Source of the DNA: Aestuariibacter sp. | GTDB lineage: Bacteria > Pseudomonadota > Gammaproteobacteria > Enterobacterales > Alteromonadaceae | Reading direction: 5' to 3' | NCBI GenBank assembly: GCA_017794925.1 | Contig: CP051238.1 | Coordinates: 4,265,021 to 4,329,020, forward strand | Length of the DNA stretch: 64,000 nt | Shown here: positions 34,723-44,762 of the stretch, piece after piece | Numbering within the stretch: the first letter of the stretch is position 1 | Layout: each line of letters opens with the position of its first letter | Notes under the pieces: generated by a model | The model's input: only the letters and a program-made list of their open reading frames with translations | Told to the model about the DNA's origin: nothing | The model's database searches: none | Program-made: the position numbers and the translations under genes

Positions 34723-36990
34723 ATGCGTATAGTAAACATGTTCCGGATGAACATTATCCTTTTATTGATGGTAAATTTATCCTGTGACCTCGCAGCTAAA
34801 GAATATTTGATAGACAGCCCGCAAGCCTATTTGGACGTTGCGGGCAACCTTAGCCCAGGGGATACCGTTAAGTTAAAAAATGGTGTCTGGCAGGATTTTG
34901 AAATATTACTAATGGGGAAAGGCACGGAAAGCGCACCAATTACCCTGACTGCAGAAACAAAAGGACAAGTCATACTAAGTGGTAACAGTAATTTGCGCTT
35001 GGCAGGTGAATACCTTGTCGTTTCAGGTTTAGTATTCAAAAACGGATATACACCAAGTTCTGCAGTCATTTCGTTTCGTCGAAACAAAGATGAATTTGCC
35101 TACCACTCCCGGGTAACCGAGGTCGTCATCGACAATTACAACAACCCGGACAAGCAGGAGTCTGATTACTGGGTCGCGTTGTATGGCCGCCACAATCGAT
35201 TGGATCACAGCCATATTGTTGGAAAGCGCAATAAAGGTGTGACAGTTGCAGTAAGATTAAACAGCGAAAACAGCCAACAAAATCACCATCGTATTGACCA
35301 CAACTATTTTGGATATCGTCCGACGTTTGGTTCAAATGGAGGAGAAACACTGCGCATTGGTACGAGCCATTTTTCCCTGACCGACTCTCATACTCTGGTA
35401 GACAATAATTTCTTCGAACATACAAATGGTGAAGTGGAAATTATATCCATCAAATCAGGGAAAAACATATTGCGGAATAATGTGTTCTATGAGGCTCGTG
35501 GCACACTCACTATGCGACACGGTAACGGAAACATTATCGAGGAGAATGTTTTTCTAGGTAACAATGTGCCTCATACCGGAGGAATTCGGGTAATTAACCG
35601 GGATCAGATTATCCGTAACAATTACCTTGAGGGACTCACCGGCTACCGGTTTGGAAGTGGCTTTACGGTCATGAATGGTGTACCAGACTCCCCTATCAAT
35701 CGATATCACCAGGTTGATAACGCCATTATTGAACACAATACGTTTTTAAATGTTCAACATATACACCTGGCCGCGGGTAGCGATGCTGAACGCAGTGCAC
35801 CACCGGTTAACAGTGTATTCCGTAATAACCTGGTAATAAACGACAGCCATTCACACCCTTTTGCTATCTTTGATGACATCAGCGGCATTTCATTTTCCGG
35901 CAATGTTAGTAATCGGGCCGTACCAGCGTCAATGCAGTATGGATTCGCAGTCAACAACATTGAAATGAACAATGCTAATTCAGATATGTTGGGTACAGCT
36001 TTATCACCTGAGAACGCAGGTGCAACAAGACGTGCACCCATACTTAAGAAACAACAAACTGGTGTGAACTGGTATCCAAAAACAACGGCCGAGACGGCAT
36101 TTAACTCCGGCCAACAGCACCACGTAAAACCGCACGTTAACTCGCTGCTATCAACACTGGAACAAGCTAAGTCAGGAGACATACTGGTGTTGGCACCGGG
36201 CACCTACATTGTTCCCAAACTCATATCAATTGATAAAACACTGACCCTGAAAGCAGAACACAAAGGTACCGTTACACTAGCATTTGAGCGCACTGCGCTG
36301 TTTGAAATAGTCGATGGTGGTAGTCTGCTGCTCGAAAAATTAACCTTGTCTGGCCAATACAGCCCGGATGCAGCGGGCAACAGTGTGATTAGAACGAAGA
36401 AGTGGGGCTTGCTACACAATTACCGGTTTGTCATGCGCCAGTGCGATATTGAGCAATTGGATGTTAACCACTCATTTCATTTCTTCACGACAGGTAAAGG
36501 CGCATTCGCAGATAATGTTGAATTATCTGAGAATACATTCAACGGCATTACTGGTGACATCTTGCAGCTTAACAGCGAAATTGAAGATTTAGGTATCTAT
36601 AACGCTGAATATGTCACATTACATGGCAATAGCTTTAGTCAGGTGCAGGGTGCAATTATAAAGCTTTACCGAGGTGGCACTGACGAAAGCACCTTTGGTC
36701 CGCACTTCACCATGACCAACAACATACTCAAATACTCCGGGAAGGGAAAACGAAATAAGCAAGCTGCTAGTGTTTATTTACACGGTGTGCAGGTTACAGA
36801 CATCAACAACAATACATTTACCAATAGTGCTCCCATAGTGCTCGAACACACGGTAGGAGAACCAAAGTCGGTCATTATTGGCAATCAATTTCACAATACT
36901 CCGGCGCCGGAGATTCGAGAACTTAGGGTGAATGGTCCACACACGGCCATTGTAGAACACAACACCTTTGTATCTGACGACAAGAGGTAA
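34723..36990 (+). CDS. Alginate lyase, polysaccharide lyase family 6
   Basis: 755 residues with an N-terminal signal peptide (hydrophobic 9-22, probable cleavage after LAA). It has right-handed beta-helix repeats and the PL6/chondroitinase-B motifs VEIISIKSG and LTMRHGNGN. Lys244 and Arg265 have the same 21-residue spacing as the catalytic pair Lys220/Arg241 of Glaciecola AlyGC, a two-domain PL6 enzyme. The second half (about 460-755) is a second beta-helix region, also as in AlyGC. It should cut alginate in the periplasm or outside. The PL17 gene starts five bases after the stop. Confidence 0.92.
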   Translation: MRIVNMFRMNIILLLMVNLSCDLAAKEYLIDSPQAYLDVAGNLSPGDTVKLKNGVWQDFEILLMGKGTESAPITLTAETKGQVILSGNSNLRLAGEYLVVSGLVFKNGYTPSSAVISFRRNKDEFAYHSRVTEVVIDNYNNPDKQESDYWVALYGRHNRLDHSHIVGKRNKGVTVAVRLNSENSQQNHHRIDHNYFGYRPTFGSNGGETLRIGTSHFSLTDSHTLVDNNFFEHTNGEVEIISIKSGKNILRNNVFYEARGTLTMRHGNGNIIEENVFLGNNVPHTGGIRVINRDQIIRNNYLEGLTGYRFGSGFTVMNGVPDSPINRYHQVDNAIIEHNTFLNVQHIHLAAGSDAERSAPPVNSVFRNNLVINDSHSHPFAIFDDISGISFSGNVSNRAVPASMQYGFAVNNIEMNNANSDMLGTALSPENAGATRRAPILKKQQTGVNWYPKTTAETAFNSGQQHHVKPHVNSLLSTLEQAKSGDILVLAPGTYIVPKLISIDKTLTLKAEHKGTVTLAFERTALFEIVDGGSLLLEKLTLSGQYSPDAAGNSVIRTKKWGLLHNYRFVMRQCDIEQLDVNHSFHFFTTGKGAFADNVELSENTFNGITGDILQLNSEIEDLGIYNAEYVTLHGNSFSQVQGAIIKLYRGGTDESTFGPHFTMTNNILKYSGKGKRNKQAASVYLHGVQVTDINNNTFTNSAPIVLEHTVGEPKSVIIGNQFHNTPAPEIRELRVNGPHTAIVEHNTFVSDDKR

Positions 36991-36995
36991 GCGTC

Positions 36996-39209
36996 ATGCA
37001 AATACACAGAATTCGTCGTATTACACAACCATTTTCAATACTAATCCTGGCTCTGATGCTCTCAGCTTGTGTTCAAGCTGCCCATCCTAACCTGGTTATC
37101 ACTCAGCAGGATATTAAAGAAATGCGCACGGCTATTAGTGAACCAGGCCGGTTCAAAACAGCTTTTACAGCGCAGCGTGAACTCATTGATGTACAGATTA
37201 AGCTCCCAATTGACGTTCCCGTTCCCAAAGACGGCGGTGGCGGCTATACCCACGAGCGACATAAGAAAAACTATCAGCTTATGTACAATGCTGGTGTGAT
37301 GTATCAGCTGACTCAACAAGCCGATTATGCAGATTATGTTCGTGATATGCTCTTAGCCTATGCGGAACTTTACCCCACGCTTGATGTTCACCCCAAACGC
37401 AAAGTCAAAGCACAAAACCCAGGCAAACTCTTTTGGCAGAGCCTGAATGAAGCAATGTGGCTGGTGTACACTATTCAGGCCTACGATTTAATTTATGACG
37501 CGCTGGATTCGTCGCAGATTAATGATATTGAGCAAAACCTGCTGAAACCTGTCGCACGCTTTTTATCTGAAGGGCAACCATCTACCTTTAACAAAGTGCA
37601 TAATCACGGTACCTGGGCAACGGCCGGTGTAGGTATGGCTGGTTATGTGATGAATGAGCCCCAATGGGTTGAGGTAGCCCTGTATGATTTGGACAAATCC
37701 GGCAAAGGTGGCTTCCTTAAACAATTAGACATCCTGTTCTCGCCCCAGGGCTATTACAACGAAGGCCCCTACTACCATCGTTTCGCATTACTACCCTTCG
37801 TGACGTTTGCGCGAGCAATCGAAAACAACGAACCTGACAGAGCCATATTTCAGCATCGGGACGGCGTGTTGTTGAAGGCCATATACGCGGCCATCGACCT
37901 TAGCTACAACGGCTTATTTTTCCCGATTAATGATGCTATCAAAAGCAAAGGAACCGATACTATCGAGTTGGTTCATGGTGTCGCAGCTGCCTACGCGTTA
38001 ACCACGGATACCAGTTTACTGGACATCGCCGCTCAGCAAAACCAAATAGTCTTAACGGGTGATGGACTTAAAGTGGCCCGGGCTCTAGATAGTCAACAAG
38101 CCACGCCTTACCACTACAAATCCAAGGCTTTCGGCGATGGCAGTGATGGCACCGAAGGCGCACTGGTTGTGATGCGCAGCAACACCGATGGCGAACAGGC
38201 TTTGTTGTTCAAACCCGCATCACAAGGATTAGGGCATGGTCATTTCGACAAGTTAACTTGGCAATACTACGACCACGGAAGCGAAATAATATCTGACTAT
38301 GGCGCTGCACGTTTTCTCAACGTAGAAGCGAAATATGGTGGTCGTTACCTTCCCGAAAACGAAACGTATGCAAAGCAAACCGTGGCACACAACACGGTGG
38401 TAGTCGACGAGACCAGTCACTTCAATGGAAATGTAAAAATTGCCAATGCGAACGCACCTGTACTGGATTTTTTTGACACCAGCCCTGTTGGAACAGTATC
38501 AGGCGGCAGCATTCATACGGCATACGAAGGAGTTCAGTTGTCAAGAACACTGGCTTTGGTCAACCTCGCTGAATTGTCACGGACAATTGCTATTGATGTT
38601 TTCAGTGTCATTGCCGATGACACACACCAACTGGATTTACCACTGCACTACCAAGGGCAACTTATTGATACCAGTTTTAACATCACAGCAAATACCTCAT
38701 CACTGACGTCAGTGGGTAAAAAAAATGGTTATCAGCATTTGTGGCAAAAAGGTCAGGCCACACCGGATGCAGGTCTGGCGAAGGTCACCTGGTTAAATGA
38801 TAACGGCCGCTTTTACACTCAAACAACACTAACTGGTGGCAGTGAGACCTTCCTGTTTACACAGATAGGCGCTAACGACCCTAACTTCAACTTACGAAAC
38901 GAACACGGATTCATTCGTCGTGTTAACCGCACGTCCCAACATCGTTTTGTCTCTGTATTGGAACCTCACGGTGAATACAACCCAAGTAAAGAATACACAT
39001 TAAACGCCGTTAGTCAGGTATCGGCTCTCGACTACAGTGAACAAGGCTCACTCTCCCTGATTGAACTGACCATTGAACATAAAAACTACCTAATCGCAAT
39101 CAATGGAAATACAGAGCAACAAGCGGACAGTAGCACCTCATTTTCTTACAAAAATACTCAGTACACCTTAGACGGCCGATTGGGCGTTTATGTGCGTTCG
39201 AACCACTAG
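36996..39209 (+). CDS. Oligoalginate lyase, polysaccharide lyase family 17
   Basis: 737 residues. A lipoprotein-like signal (LILALMLSAC) is followed by an (alpha/alpha) toroid domain and a C-terminal heparinase II/III-like beta-sheet domain. Residues Asn203-His204 (VHNHGTW) and Tyr259/Tyr260 (NEGPYYHR) line up with the catalytic Asn201, His202 and Tyr258 of Alg17C. PL17 enzymes act exolytically on oligoalginates and release the monomer that becomes DEH. A strong AGAGG precedes the ATG. Confidence 0.93.
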   Translation: MQIHRIRRITQPFSILILALMLSACVQAAHPNLVITQQDIKEMRTAISEPGRFKTAFTAQRELIDVQIKLPIDVPVPKDGGGGYTHERHKKNYQLMYNAGVMYQLTQQADYADYVRDMLLAYAELYPTLDVHPKRKVKAQNPGKLFWQSLNEAMWLVYTIQAYDLIYDALDSSQINDIEQNLLKPVARFLSEGQPSTFNKVHNHGTWATAGVGMAGYVMNEPQWVEVALYDLDKSGKGGFLKQLDILFSPQGYYNEGPYYHRFALLPFVTFARAIENNEPDRAIFQHRDGVLLKAIYAAIDLSYNGLFFPINDAIKSKGTDTIELVHGVAAAYALTTDTSLLDIAAQQNQIVLTGDGLKVARALDSQQATPYHYKSKAFGDGSDGTEGALVVMRSNTDGEQALLFKPASQGLGHGHFDKLTWQYYDHGSEIISDYGAARFLNVEAKYGGRYLPENETYAKQTVAHNTVVVDETSHFNGNVKIANANAPVLDFFDTSPVGTVSGGSIHTAYEGVQLSRTLALVNLAELSRTIAIDVFSVIADDTHQLDLPLHYQGQLIDTSFNITANTSSLTSVGKKNGYQHLWQKGQATPDAGLAKVTWLNDNGRFYTQTTLTGGSETFLFTQIGANDPNFNLRNEHGFIRRVNRTSQHRFVSVLEPHGEYNPSKEYTLNAVSQVSALDYSEQGSLSLIELTIEHKNYLIAINGNTEQQADSSTSFSYKNTQYTLDGRLGVYVRSNH

Positions 39210-39219
39210 GAGTTACATC

Positions 39220-39564
39220 ATGCAAAAACAAAGTCCTCTTTTTCTATTTGGAAACGACACCAAAATCGAAGACTTAGGTGGTGGCTTGAAACGTCAGATG
39301 CTTGGATTTAATGAAGAGCTGATGGCCGTTAAAGTCTGGTTCGACAAAGGAGCGGAAGGTTACGTCCATAAGCACCGTCATTCTCAGGTTACGTATGTCG
39401 TCGAGGGAGAGTTTCATTTCAGTATAAATGGTGATGTGAAAATACTTAAACCTGGAGACAGCTGCTTAATTCCCCCGTTTGCAGAGCATGGCGCGGTATG
39501 CCCGACTGGCGGTATTCTAATCGACACTTTCAGCCCCCCGCGTGAAGACTTTATCGAGGAGTAA
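39220..39564 (+). CDS. kdgF: KdgF-like cupin, unsaturated uronate ring-opening
   Basis: 114 residues from ATG 39220, with AGGAG upstream; the longer frame runs into the PL17 stop region and was rejected. Single cupin domain; the metal ligands are readable as His-His-Gln in VHKHRHSQVTYV and His in PPFAEHGA. KdgF converts the 4,5-unsaturated monouronate to the linear DEH/DKI form. Four bases separate it from the MFS gene, so the two are cotranscribed. Confidence 0.92.
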   Translation: MQKQSPLFLFGNDTKIEDLGGGLKRQMLGFNEELMAVKVWFDKGAEGYVHKHRHSQVTYVVEGEFHFSINGDVKILKPGDSCLIPPFAEHGAVCPTGGILIDTFSPPREDFIEE

Positions 39565-39567
39565 GCC

Positions 39568-40869
39568 ATGAAACTGAATGGACTTCGCTGGTGGGTTATC
39601 GCCCTAATCGCTCTGGCTACTATTATTAATTATATCGATCGCCAGGCGTTGAGTGTGTTGTGGCCAGACATTGTTGAAGACCTGTTCCCAGACAAGGATG
39701 CTCTGGAACGAAAGCAAATCTACGCCAACATTTCGATTGTATTTGTTTTTGCCTATGCCTTCGGGCAAGCGATATTCGGTAAAATTTTCGATTGGATAGG
39801 CACGCGACTTGGCTTCGTACTGTCTATCGGTGTTTGGTCGCTGGCGACTGTTGCCCACGCCTTTGCTCAGGGCGTGCTAAGTTTTAGCTTTTTCAGGGCA
39901 ATTCTTGGCATAGCCGAAGCCGGAAACTGGCCGGGTGCCGCCAAAGGGAATGCCGAATGGTTTCCAACCAAAGAGCGCGCCTTGGCGCAAGGCATATTTA
40001 ATTCTGGAGCCGCCATTGGTGGCATCATTGCCATACCGTTAATCGCCCTGCTAACCGTCTACTTCAGCTGGCAAATGGTGTTTGTGGTTGTTGGTGTTGC
40101 TGGATTTCTATGGTTGGTTCCGTGGTTAATTCTGGTTAAGGCGCCGCCAGGAAGCCATCCATGGATAACCAAGGAAGAACGCGAATATATACTGACTGGT
40201 CAGCGCAAGTCAGGCGCAGAAAACAACGGTGACATCGACGAAGAGTACAATCCAACTACGTTAGAGCTACTAGGTCGAAAACAGAGCTGGGGCGTCATCA
40301 TCGCCTCTGCAGCAATCGACCCAATTTGGTGGTTGTTCGTGTTCTGGATCCCCATCTATCTGAATGAAGTCTATGGCATGGACGTCAAATCAATCGGTAT
40401 TTACGGGTGGGTTCCCTACGTTGGCGCAATGCTTGGGGCCTGGTTCGGCGGTCTGCTAGCACAAAATCGCCTTAAAGCCGGTTGGAGCATCGACAAAACG
40501 CGTAAGCTCACCATCACTATTGGTTGTGTCGTGATGTTGCCAGCCTTGCTTGCTCTTGCAAATCCAGGCGCGCCCGTTATTGCAGTTCTGATTATGGCGG
40601 TGATTTTGTTTGGTTTCCAAACCGCCATTGGAAATGTGCAAACACTGCCCAGCGATCTCTTGGGTAAGAAGGCAGTAGGAACGCTTTCCGGTATATCAGG
40701 CATGGCCGCTAAACTGGGCGCGGTGGGACTGACATCACTGGTGCCCTACCTCACAGCCGATGGCAACTACGCTTCTGCGTTTATTATTGGGGCTACGCTT
40801 GCCATCGTTGCCATGGCAGCAGTCTGGCTGCTGATTCCCAAAATAGAACCATTATCAAAGCCTGAATAA
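39568..40869 (+). CDS. MFS transporter, hexuronate (ExuT/ACS) type
   Basis: 433 residues, twelve predicted helices, major facilitator superfamily. The N-terminal helix is followed by the anion:cation symporter pattern INYIDRQALSVLWP, as in hexuronate transporters. In this locus it should bring DEH or unsaturated uronate across the inner membrane. GGAG precedes the ATG. Directly downstream of kdgF. Confidence 0.9.
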   Translation: MKLNGLRWWVIALIALATIINYIDRQALSVLWPDIVEDLFPDKDALERKQIYANISIVFVFAYAFGQAIFGKIFDWIGTRLGFVLSIGVWSLATVAHAFAQGVLSFSFFRAILGIAEAGNWPGAAKGNAEWFPTKERALAQGIFNSGAAIGGIIAIPLIALLTVYFSWQMVFVVVGVAGFLWLVPWLILVKAPPGSHPWITKEEREYILTGQRKSGAENNGDIDEEYNPTTLELLGRKQSWGVIIASAAIDPIWWLFVFWIPIYLNEVYGMDVKSIGIYGWVPYVGAMLGAWFGGLLAQNRLKAGWSIDKTRKLTITIGCVVMLPALLALANPGAPVIAVLIMAVILFGFQTAIGNVQTLPSDLLGKKAVGTLSGISGMAAKLGAVGLTSLVPYLTADGNYASAFIIGATLAIVAMAAVWLLIPKIEPLSKPE

Positions 40870-40946
40870 ATGGCTTAATACTGCGGCGCCCACGTTGAAA
40901 ACAGGGCGCCACTCATCGCCACTTTGATTGAGAACTCTCACGTATT

Positions 40947-41879
40947 ATGAACAAAATATTTTTCTTGGGCGAATGCATGGTTGAGCTACGCGCCATAGAT
41001 GATGACACCATGAAACAGTCCTTTGCCGGTGATGTTTACAATTCGGCAGTGTACTTACAACGTTGTTTCCCCACGGTTACGACTGGGATGGTAACCGCAC
41101 TGGGCAGAGATGCTCTTAGCGAAAAGATGATTCAACGGTTCCGAAAAGCATCACTTGATACGACATTTGTTTTTCAACACCCTGAAAAGGTCCCCGGTCT
41201 GTACTTAATTAAAACCGATGCGTTGGGCGAGCGCAGTTTTACTTATTGGCGAAATGACTCAGCAGCCCGCCAGTTAATGGGCTTTTTTAACGACGATATC
41301 GCAGACCTGTTTAATGCCGGTGAGTACTTATTTATTTCCGGGATATCGTTAGCTGTGATTGCCCCGTCAGACAGAGATGCGTTCTGGCGTTTCCTGGACA
41401 AGTTGAAAAGCCGCGGTGTTAATATCGTGTTCGACCCTAACTATCGAGCCAGGCTTTGGGATTCGCCAGAACAAGCCAAGCTGGCTTTTGAACAAGCCTT
41501 TACACTAGCTGATATCGCACTTCCTGGCGTAGAAGACCTGGAAGTATTATTTAATATCAGTGATGCCGAGGCTGTCATCGACTTTTGCACACCTTTTAAA
41601 CTCCAGGAGATTGTTGTTAAGAACGGGCCTGACTCAGTGCTCACCTATGCCAATAACTCTCTGCTTAAACACCCTATTCGTCCTGTTTCAAATGTCATTG
41701 ATACCACCTCTGCAGGTGATGCATTTAATGGTGTGTACTTAGGCGCGAGAATTGAAAAACGGAGCATCGTCGACGCGGTACAACTTGCAGCATGTGCTGC
41801 AGGAACAGTTATCCAACATCCCGGAGCTATTGCGCCTGAAGAGCCTTTCCGCACCGCTATGACGGCAGTAGGAATTTAA
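40947..41879 (+). CDS. kdgK: 2-keto-3-deoxygluconate kinase (PfkB family)
   Basis: 310 residues, PfkB/ribokinase fold. The C-terminal signature DTTSAGDAFNGVYL holds the catalytic Asp and anion hole; the N-terminal half has the sugar-binding segment GDVYNSAVYLQR. KDG kinase makes 2-keto-3-deoxy-6-phosphogluconate. The 77-base gap from the MFS gene contains a GGCGCCC/GGGCGCC hairpin (40885-40910), which may reduce transcription of downstream genes. Confidence 0.92.
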   Translation: MNKIFFLGECMVELRAIDDDTMKQSFAGDVYNSAVYLQRCFPTVTTGMVTALGRDALSEKMIQRFRKASLDTTFVFQHPEKVPGLYLIKTDALGERSFTYWRNDSAARQLMGFFNDDIADLFNAGEYLFISGISLAVIAPSDRDAFWRFLDKLKSRGVNIVFDPNYRARLWDSPEQAKLAFEQAFTLADIALPGVEDLEVLFNISDAEAVIDFCTPFKLQEIVVKNGPDSVLTYANNSLLKHPIRPVSNVIDTTSAGDAFNGVYLGARIEKRSIVDAVQLAACAAGTVIQHPGAIAPEEPFRTAMTAVGI

Positions 41880-41982
41880 CAACAAGCCAAGAGGTAAGCA
41901 CCACAAAAAAGAGTGCGCCTCACTTTTCCACCCTCAGAGCAGACGCTTGCCTCGCCTGCGAACAATGAGATTTTACACCTAT

Positions 41983-42004
41983 GAAGCCAACGGGCTTCTT
42001 TACT
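41983..42004 (+). terminator. Weak hairpin between kdgK and eda
   Basis: Stem GAAGCC/GGCTTC with loop AACG, then TTTACT. Six pairs only, so partial termination or an mRNA end is possible. Confidence 0.35.
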
Positions 42005-42024
42005 AACTTGAGAGAGAAAACGTC

Positions 42025-42645
42025 ATGAATCGCTTTACTGATTTAATGTCAGGTCAAAACCTTTTACCCATTATTCAGGCAGATACACCAGAACAGGGTG
42101 TTTGTATAGCCAAGGCGATGGCCGACGCAGGTCTAGGTTTGGTTGAAGTCGTCCTTCGTACTGACGCGTCGCTGGACGCAATGCGAGCAATAAAAAAAGA
42201 AGTACCGTCATTAAAGGTAGGCGCAGGTACCGTGATTAACGCCGAGATATTACAACAAGCCCTGAGTGCAGGTGCTGACTTTATTGTTACGCCAGCTGTA
42301 TCCCCTGCACTACTCAGTGAGCTCACCCGCTGCAAGGTTCCCGTGTTACCTGGGGTTTCAAACACAGGCGATATTCTCATGGCTTTGGAGTTTGGTTTTG
42401 AAGAACAAAAACTGTTCCCAGCTTCACTATCAGGAGGTGCTCCGTTCTTATCTGCCGTAGCTTCGGTATTTCAATCCGCGAGATTTTGCCCCACTGGCGG
42501 TGTCAATCCACAAAACAAACAGGACTACTTATCTCTAACTAATGTGTTTGCCGTGGGCGGTACCTGGGTTGCAAAAAAAGAATGGGTGAATAACGAAAAC
42601 TGGTCGGCTATTACCGAAGCGTGCGCTGAAGCACTAACGGCATAG
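42025..42645 (+). CDS. eda: KDPG aldolase (Eda)
   Basis: 206 residues, full length. It splits 2-keto-3-deoxy-6-phosphogluconate to pyruvate and glyceraldehyde-3-phosphate. The Schiff-base Lys129 is in EEQKLFPAS, with Glu41 and Arg45 in EVVLR and the VTPAVSP phosphate-loop region. Last step of the alginate-monomer branch. Start preceded by GAGAGA; fba follows eight bases after the stop. Confidence 0.93.
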   Translation: MNRFTDLMSGQNLLPIIQADTPEQGVCIAKAMADAGLGLVEVVLRTDASLDAMRAIKKEVPSLKVGAGTVINAEILQQALSAGADFIVTPAVSPALLSELTRCKVPVLPGVSNTGDILMALEFGFEEQKLFPASLSGGAPFLSAVASVFQSARFCPTGGVNPQNKQDYLSLTNVFAVGGTWVAKKEWVNNENWSAITEACAEALTA

Positions 42646-42653
42646 GAGTTCAA

Positions 42654-43736
42654 ATGACTTATTTATCTCACTCGGTGAAGCCCGGTGTCGTGGTTGGGGA
42701 AGGTGTTGCGGTAATTTATAACCATGCACGTACCCACCAGTATGCTCTGCCCGCTGTCAATGTTGTTGGAACCCAATCCATTAACGCGACACTGGAAGCA
42801 GCAAAGTCTGTTCAATCGCCGGTCATAATTCAGTTATCGCATGGTGGAGCCCAGTTTTATGCCGGAAAGGGAGTGAATTTGCCAGCACATGACGCGGCCA
42901 TTGTGGGTACATTGTCCGCAGCCCGTCATGTTCACTCTGTTGCAGAATATTACGGTATTCCTGTCATGCTGCATACGGATCACGCCGCGAAGACACTCCT
43001 GCCCTGGATAGATGGCTTATTAGATGCCGGAGAAGCACACTTTGCACAAACCGGACGTCCACTTTTTAGTTCGCATATGATCGATTTGTCAGAAGATTCA
43101 CTGGAAGACAATATAGCGATCTGTGAAAAATATCTAACGAGAATGGCAAGAATCGGCATGACTCTTGAGATAGAGCTTGGATGCACCGGTGGTGAAGAAG
43201 ACGGCGTTGACAATACGCATCTGGACGATTCAGCGCTTTACACTCAACCTGAAGATGTCGCGTTTGCATACGAGCGACTCAGTAAAATAAGCGCAAATTT
43301 TATCATTGCTGCATCATTCGGCAACGTACATGGTGTCTATAAGCCAGGCAATGTTGTGCTCACCCCAACCATCCTGAGAGACTCACAGGCTTACGTGTCG
43401 GACAAATTTCACTTACCTGAAAACAGCCTCAACTTCGTATTTCATGGAGGGAGTGGTTCTGAGCCTGAAAAAATAGCAGAATCACTGTGTTACGGCGTAG
43501 TTAAAATGAACATCGACACCGACACGCAGTGGGCGAGTTGGCAAGGTGTCCATAGCTACTACCAGGACAAACAGGCATATCTTCAGTCACAACTGGGTAA
43601 CCCGGACGGCCCAGATAAACCCAACAAAAAATACTACGACCCTCGTGTTTGGCTTCGCCATGCTGAACGCCACATGGTGTCGCGGTTAATTCAGTGCTTT
43701 ACCGATTTAAATTGCGTCAACAGGTATCAAGCATGA
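42654..43736 (+). CDS. fbaA: Class II fructose-bisphosphate aldolase
   Basis: 360 residues, class IIA (E. coli FbaA) type. Zinc ligands appear in the HTDHAAK segment and in ASFGNVHGVY; the Asn-Asp-type catalytic segment is MLHTDHA. It condenses triose phosphates in the gluconeogenic direction here. The stop overlaps the fbp start (ATGA), so the two are translated together. Placing FBP aldolase within an alginate gene run is unusual but sensible for growth on uronates. Confidence 0.93.
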   Translation: MTYLSHSVKPGVVVGEGVAVIYNHARTHQYALPAVNVVGTQSINATLEAAKSVQSPVIIQLSHGGAQFYAGKGVNLPAHDAAIVGTLSAARHVHSVAEYYGIPVMLHTDHAAKTLLPWIDGLLDAGEAHFAQTGRPLFSSHMIDLSEDSLEDNIAICEKYLTRMARIGMTLEIELGCTGGEEDGVDNTHLDDSALYTQPEDVAFAYERLSKISANFIIAASFGNVHGVYKPGNVVLTPTILRDSQAYVSDKFHLPENSLNFVFHGGSGSEPEKIAESLCYGVVKMNIDTDTQWASWQGVHSYYQDKQAYLQSQLGNPDGPDKPNKKYYDPRVWLRHAERHMVSRLIQCFTDLNCVNRYQA

Positions 43737-44710
43737 AGCGCTTGATACCTGTACTCAAAGAAGATGGCGTAGACACTGACCTAATCATGCTGATCAGGAC
43801 AATTCTGGCCGCGAGTAAAGAAATATCTTTTCGAGTAAGTCAGGGTGACCTTGCCGGTATTCTTGGCTCTACGCTGGACGAAAATATCCAGGGGGAGATT
43901 CAAAAGAAACTTGATGTGCTGGCAAACCAATTATTAAAAGATATTCTATTTGACGATGACAGTGTTGCGGCAATCGCTTCAGAGGAAGAACCTGAAATTG
44001 TAAGTGGCCACAAACATGGTCGCTATATTGTCGCCTTTGATCCCTTGGACGGTTCATCTAATATTGATGTTAACGGCCAGATTGGCACTATTTTTACGGT
44101 CTACCCTGTCAGACCGGACTTGCCTTTTAATGATGAAAAACAGTTTGCTCAGCCAGGCCATCAGCAAGTGTGTGCCGGTTATGTACTGTATGGCCCTTCT
44201 TCCTTATTGGTAATGACCACCGGCGGACCGACCCGCTGTTACACATTGGATCTAACACACGGCGGTTATCTGTTAACAAGCCCGAGTATGACCGTGCCAA
44301 TCACCAGTAAAGAATTTGCAGTCAATATGGCTAATTACAGCTACTGGAGTAAGCCGGTACAGACCTACTTTAATCAACTGCTTAACCCTTCACCACAATT
44401 TGTCGAAAGCACACTACGTTGGAACGCCGCTATGGTAGGCGACGTACATAGGGTTCTCCGTCGGGGCGGTATGTTCGTGTACCCAGAAGACAACCGAAAA
44501 GGCAATGAACGAGGCAAAATCCGATTGCTGTACGAAGCAAACCCTTTGGCGATGCTAATAGAACAAGCTGGTGGTGTCGCTACAGCGGCTGGTCAGCGCA
44601 TTCTTAATATCTATCCCGAAAGCCTTCACCAAAGAGTGCCCGTGGCCATGGGGTCAGCATCACAAGTCAACCGATTTAACCAAGCCATCCAACCAGGCTA
44701 CTTCGAGTAA
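43733..44710 (+). CDS. fbp: Class I fructose-1,6-bisphosphatase
   Basis: 325 residues from ATG 43733, overlapping the fba stop. The metal-binding motif FDPLDGSSNIDVN and the C-terminal GGVATAAG region are typical of class I FBPase. It removes the 1-phosphate to give fructose-6-phosphate, the irreversible step of gluconeogenesis. It is coupled to FBP aldolase, and the two together take the triose phosphate made by Eda to hexose phosphate. Confidence 0.94.
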   Translation: MKRLIPVLKEDGVDTDLIMLIRTILAASKEISFRVSQGDLAGILGSTLDENIQGEIQKKLDVLANQLLKDILFDDDSVAAIASEEEPEIVSGHKHGRYIVAFDPLDGSSNIDVNGQIGTIFTVYPVRPDLPFNDEKQFAQPGHQQVCAGYVLYGPSSLLVMTTGGPTRCYTLDLTHGGYLLTSPSMTVPITSKEFAVNMANYSYWSKPVQTYFNQLLNPSPQFVESTLRWNAAMVGDVHRVLRRGGMFVYPEDNRKGNERGKIRLLYEANPLAMLIEQAGGVATAAGQRILNIYPESLHQRVPVAMGSASQVNRFNQAIQPGYFE

Positions 44711-44762
44711 ACACGCGGCAAGCCAATCGGAAGGTCAACTCAAACCACCTGAGGTATGTGTA

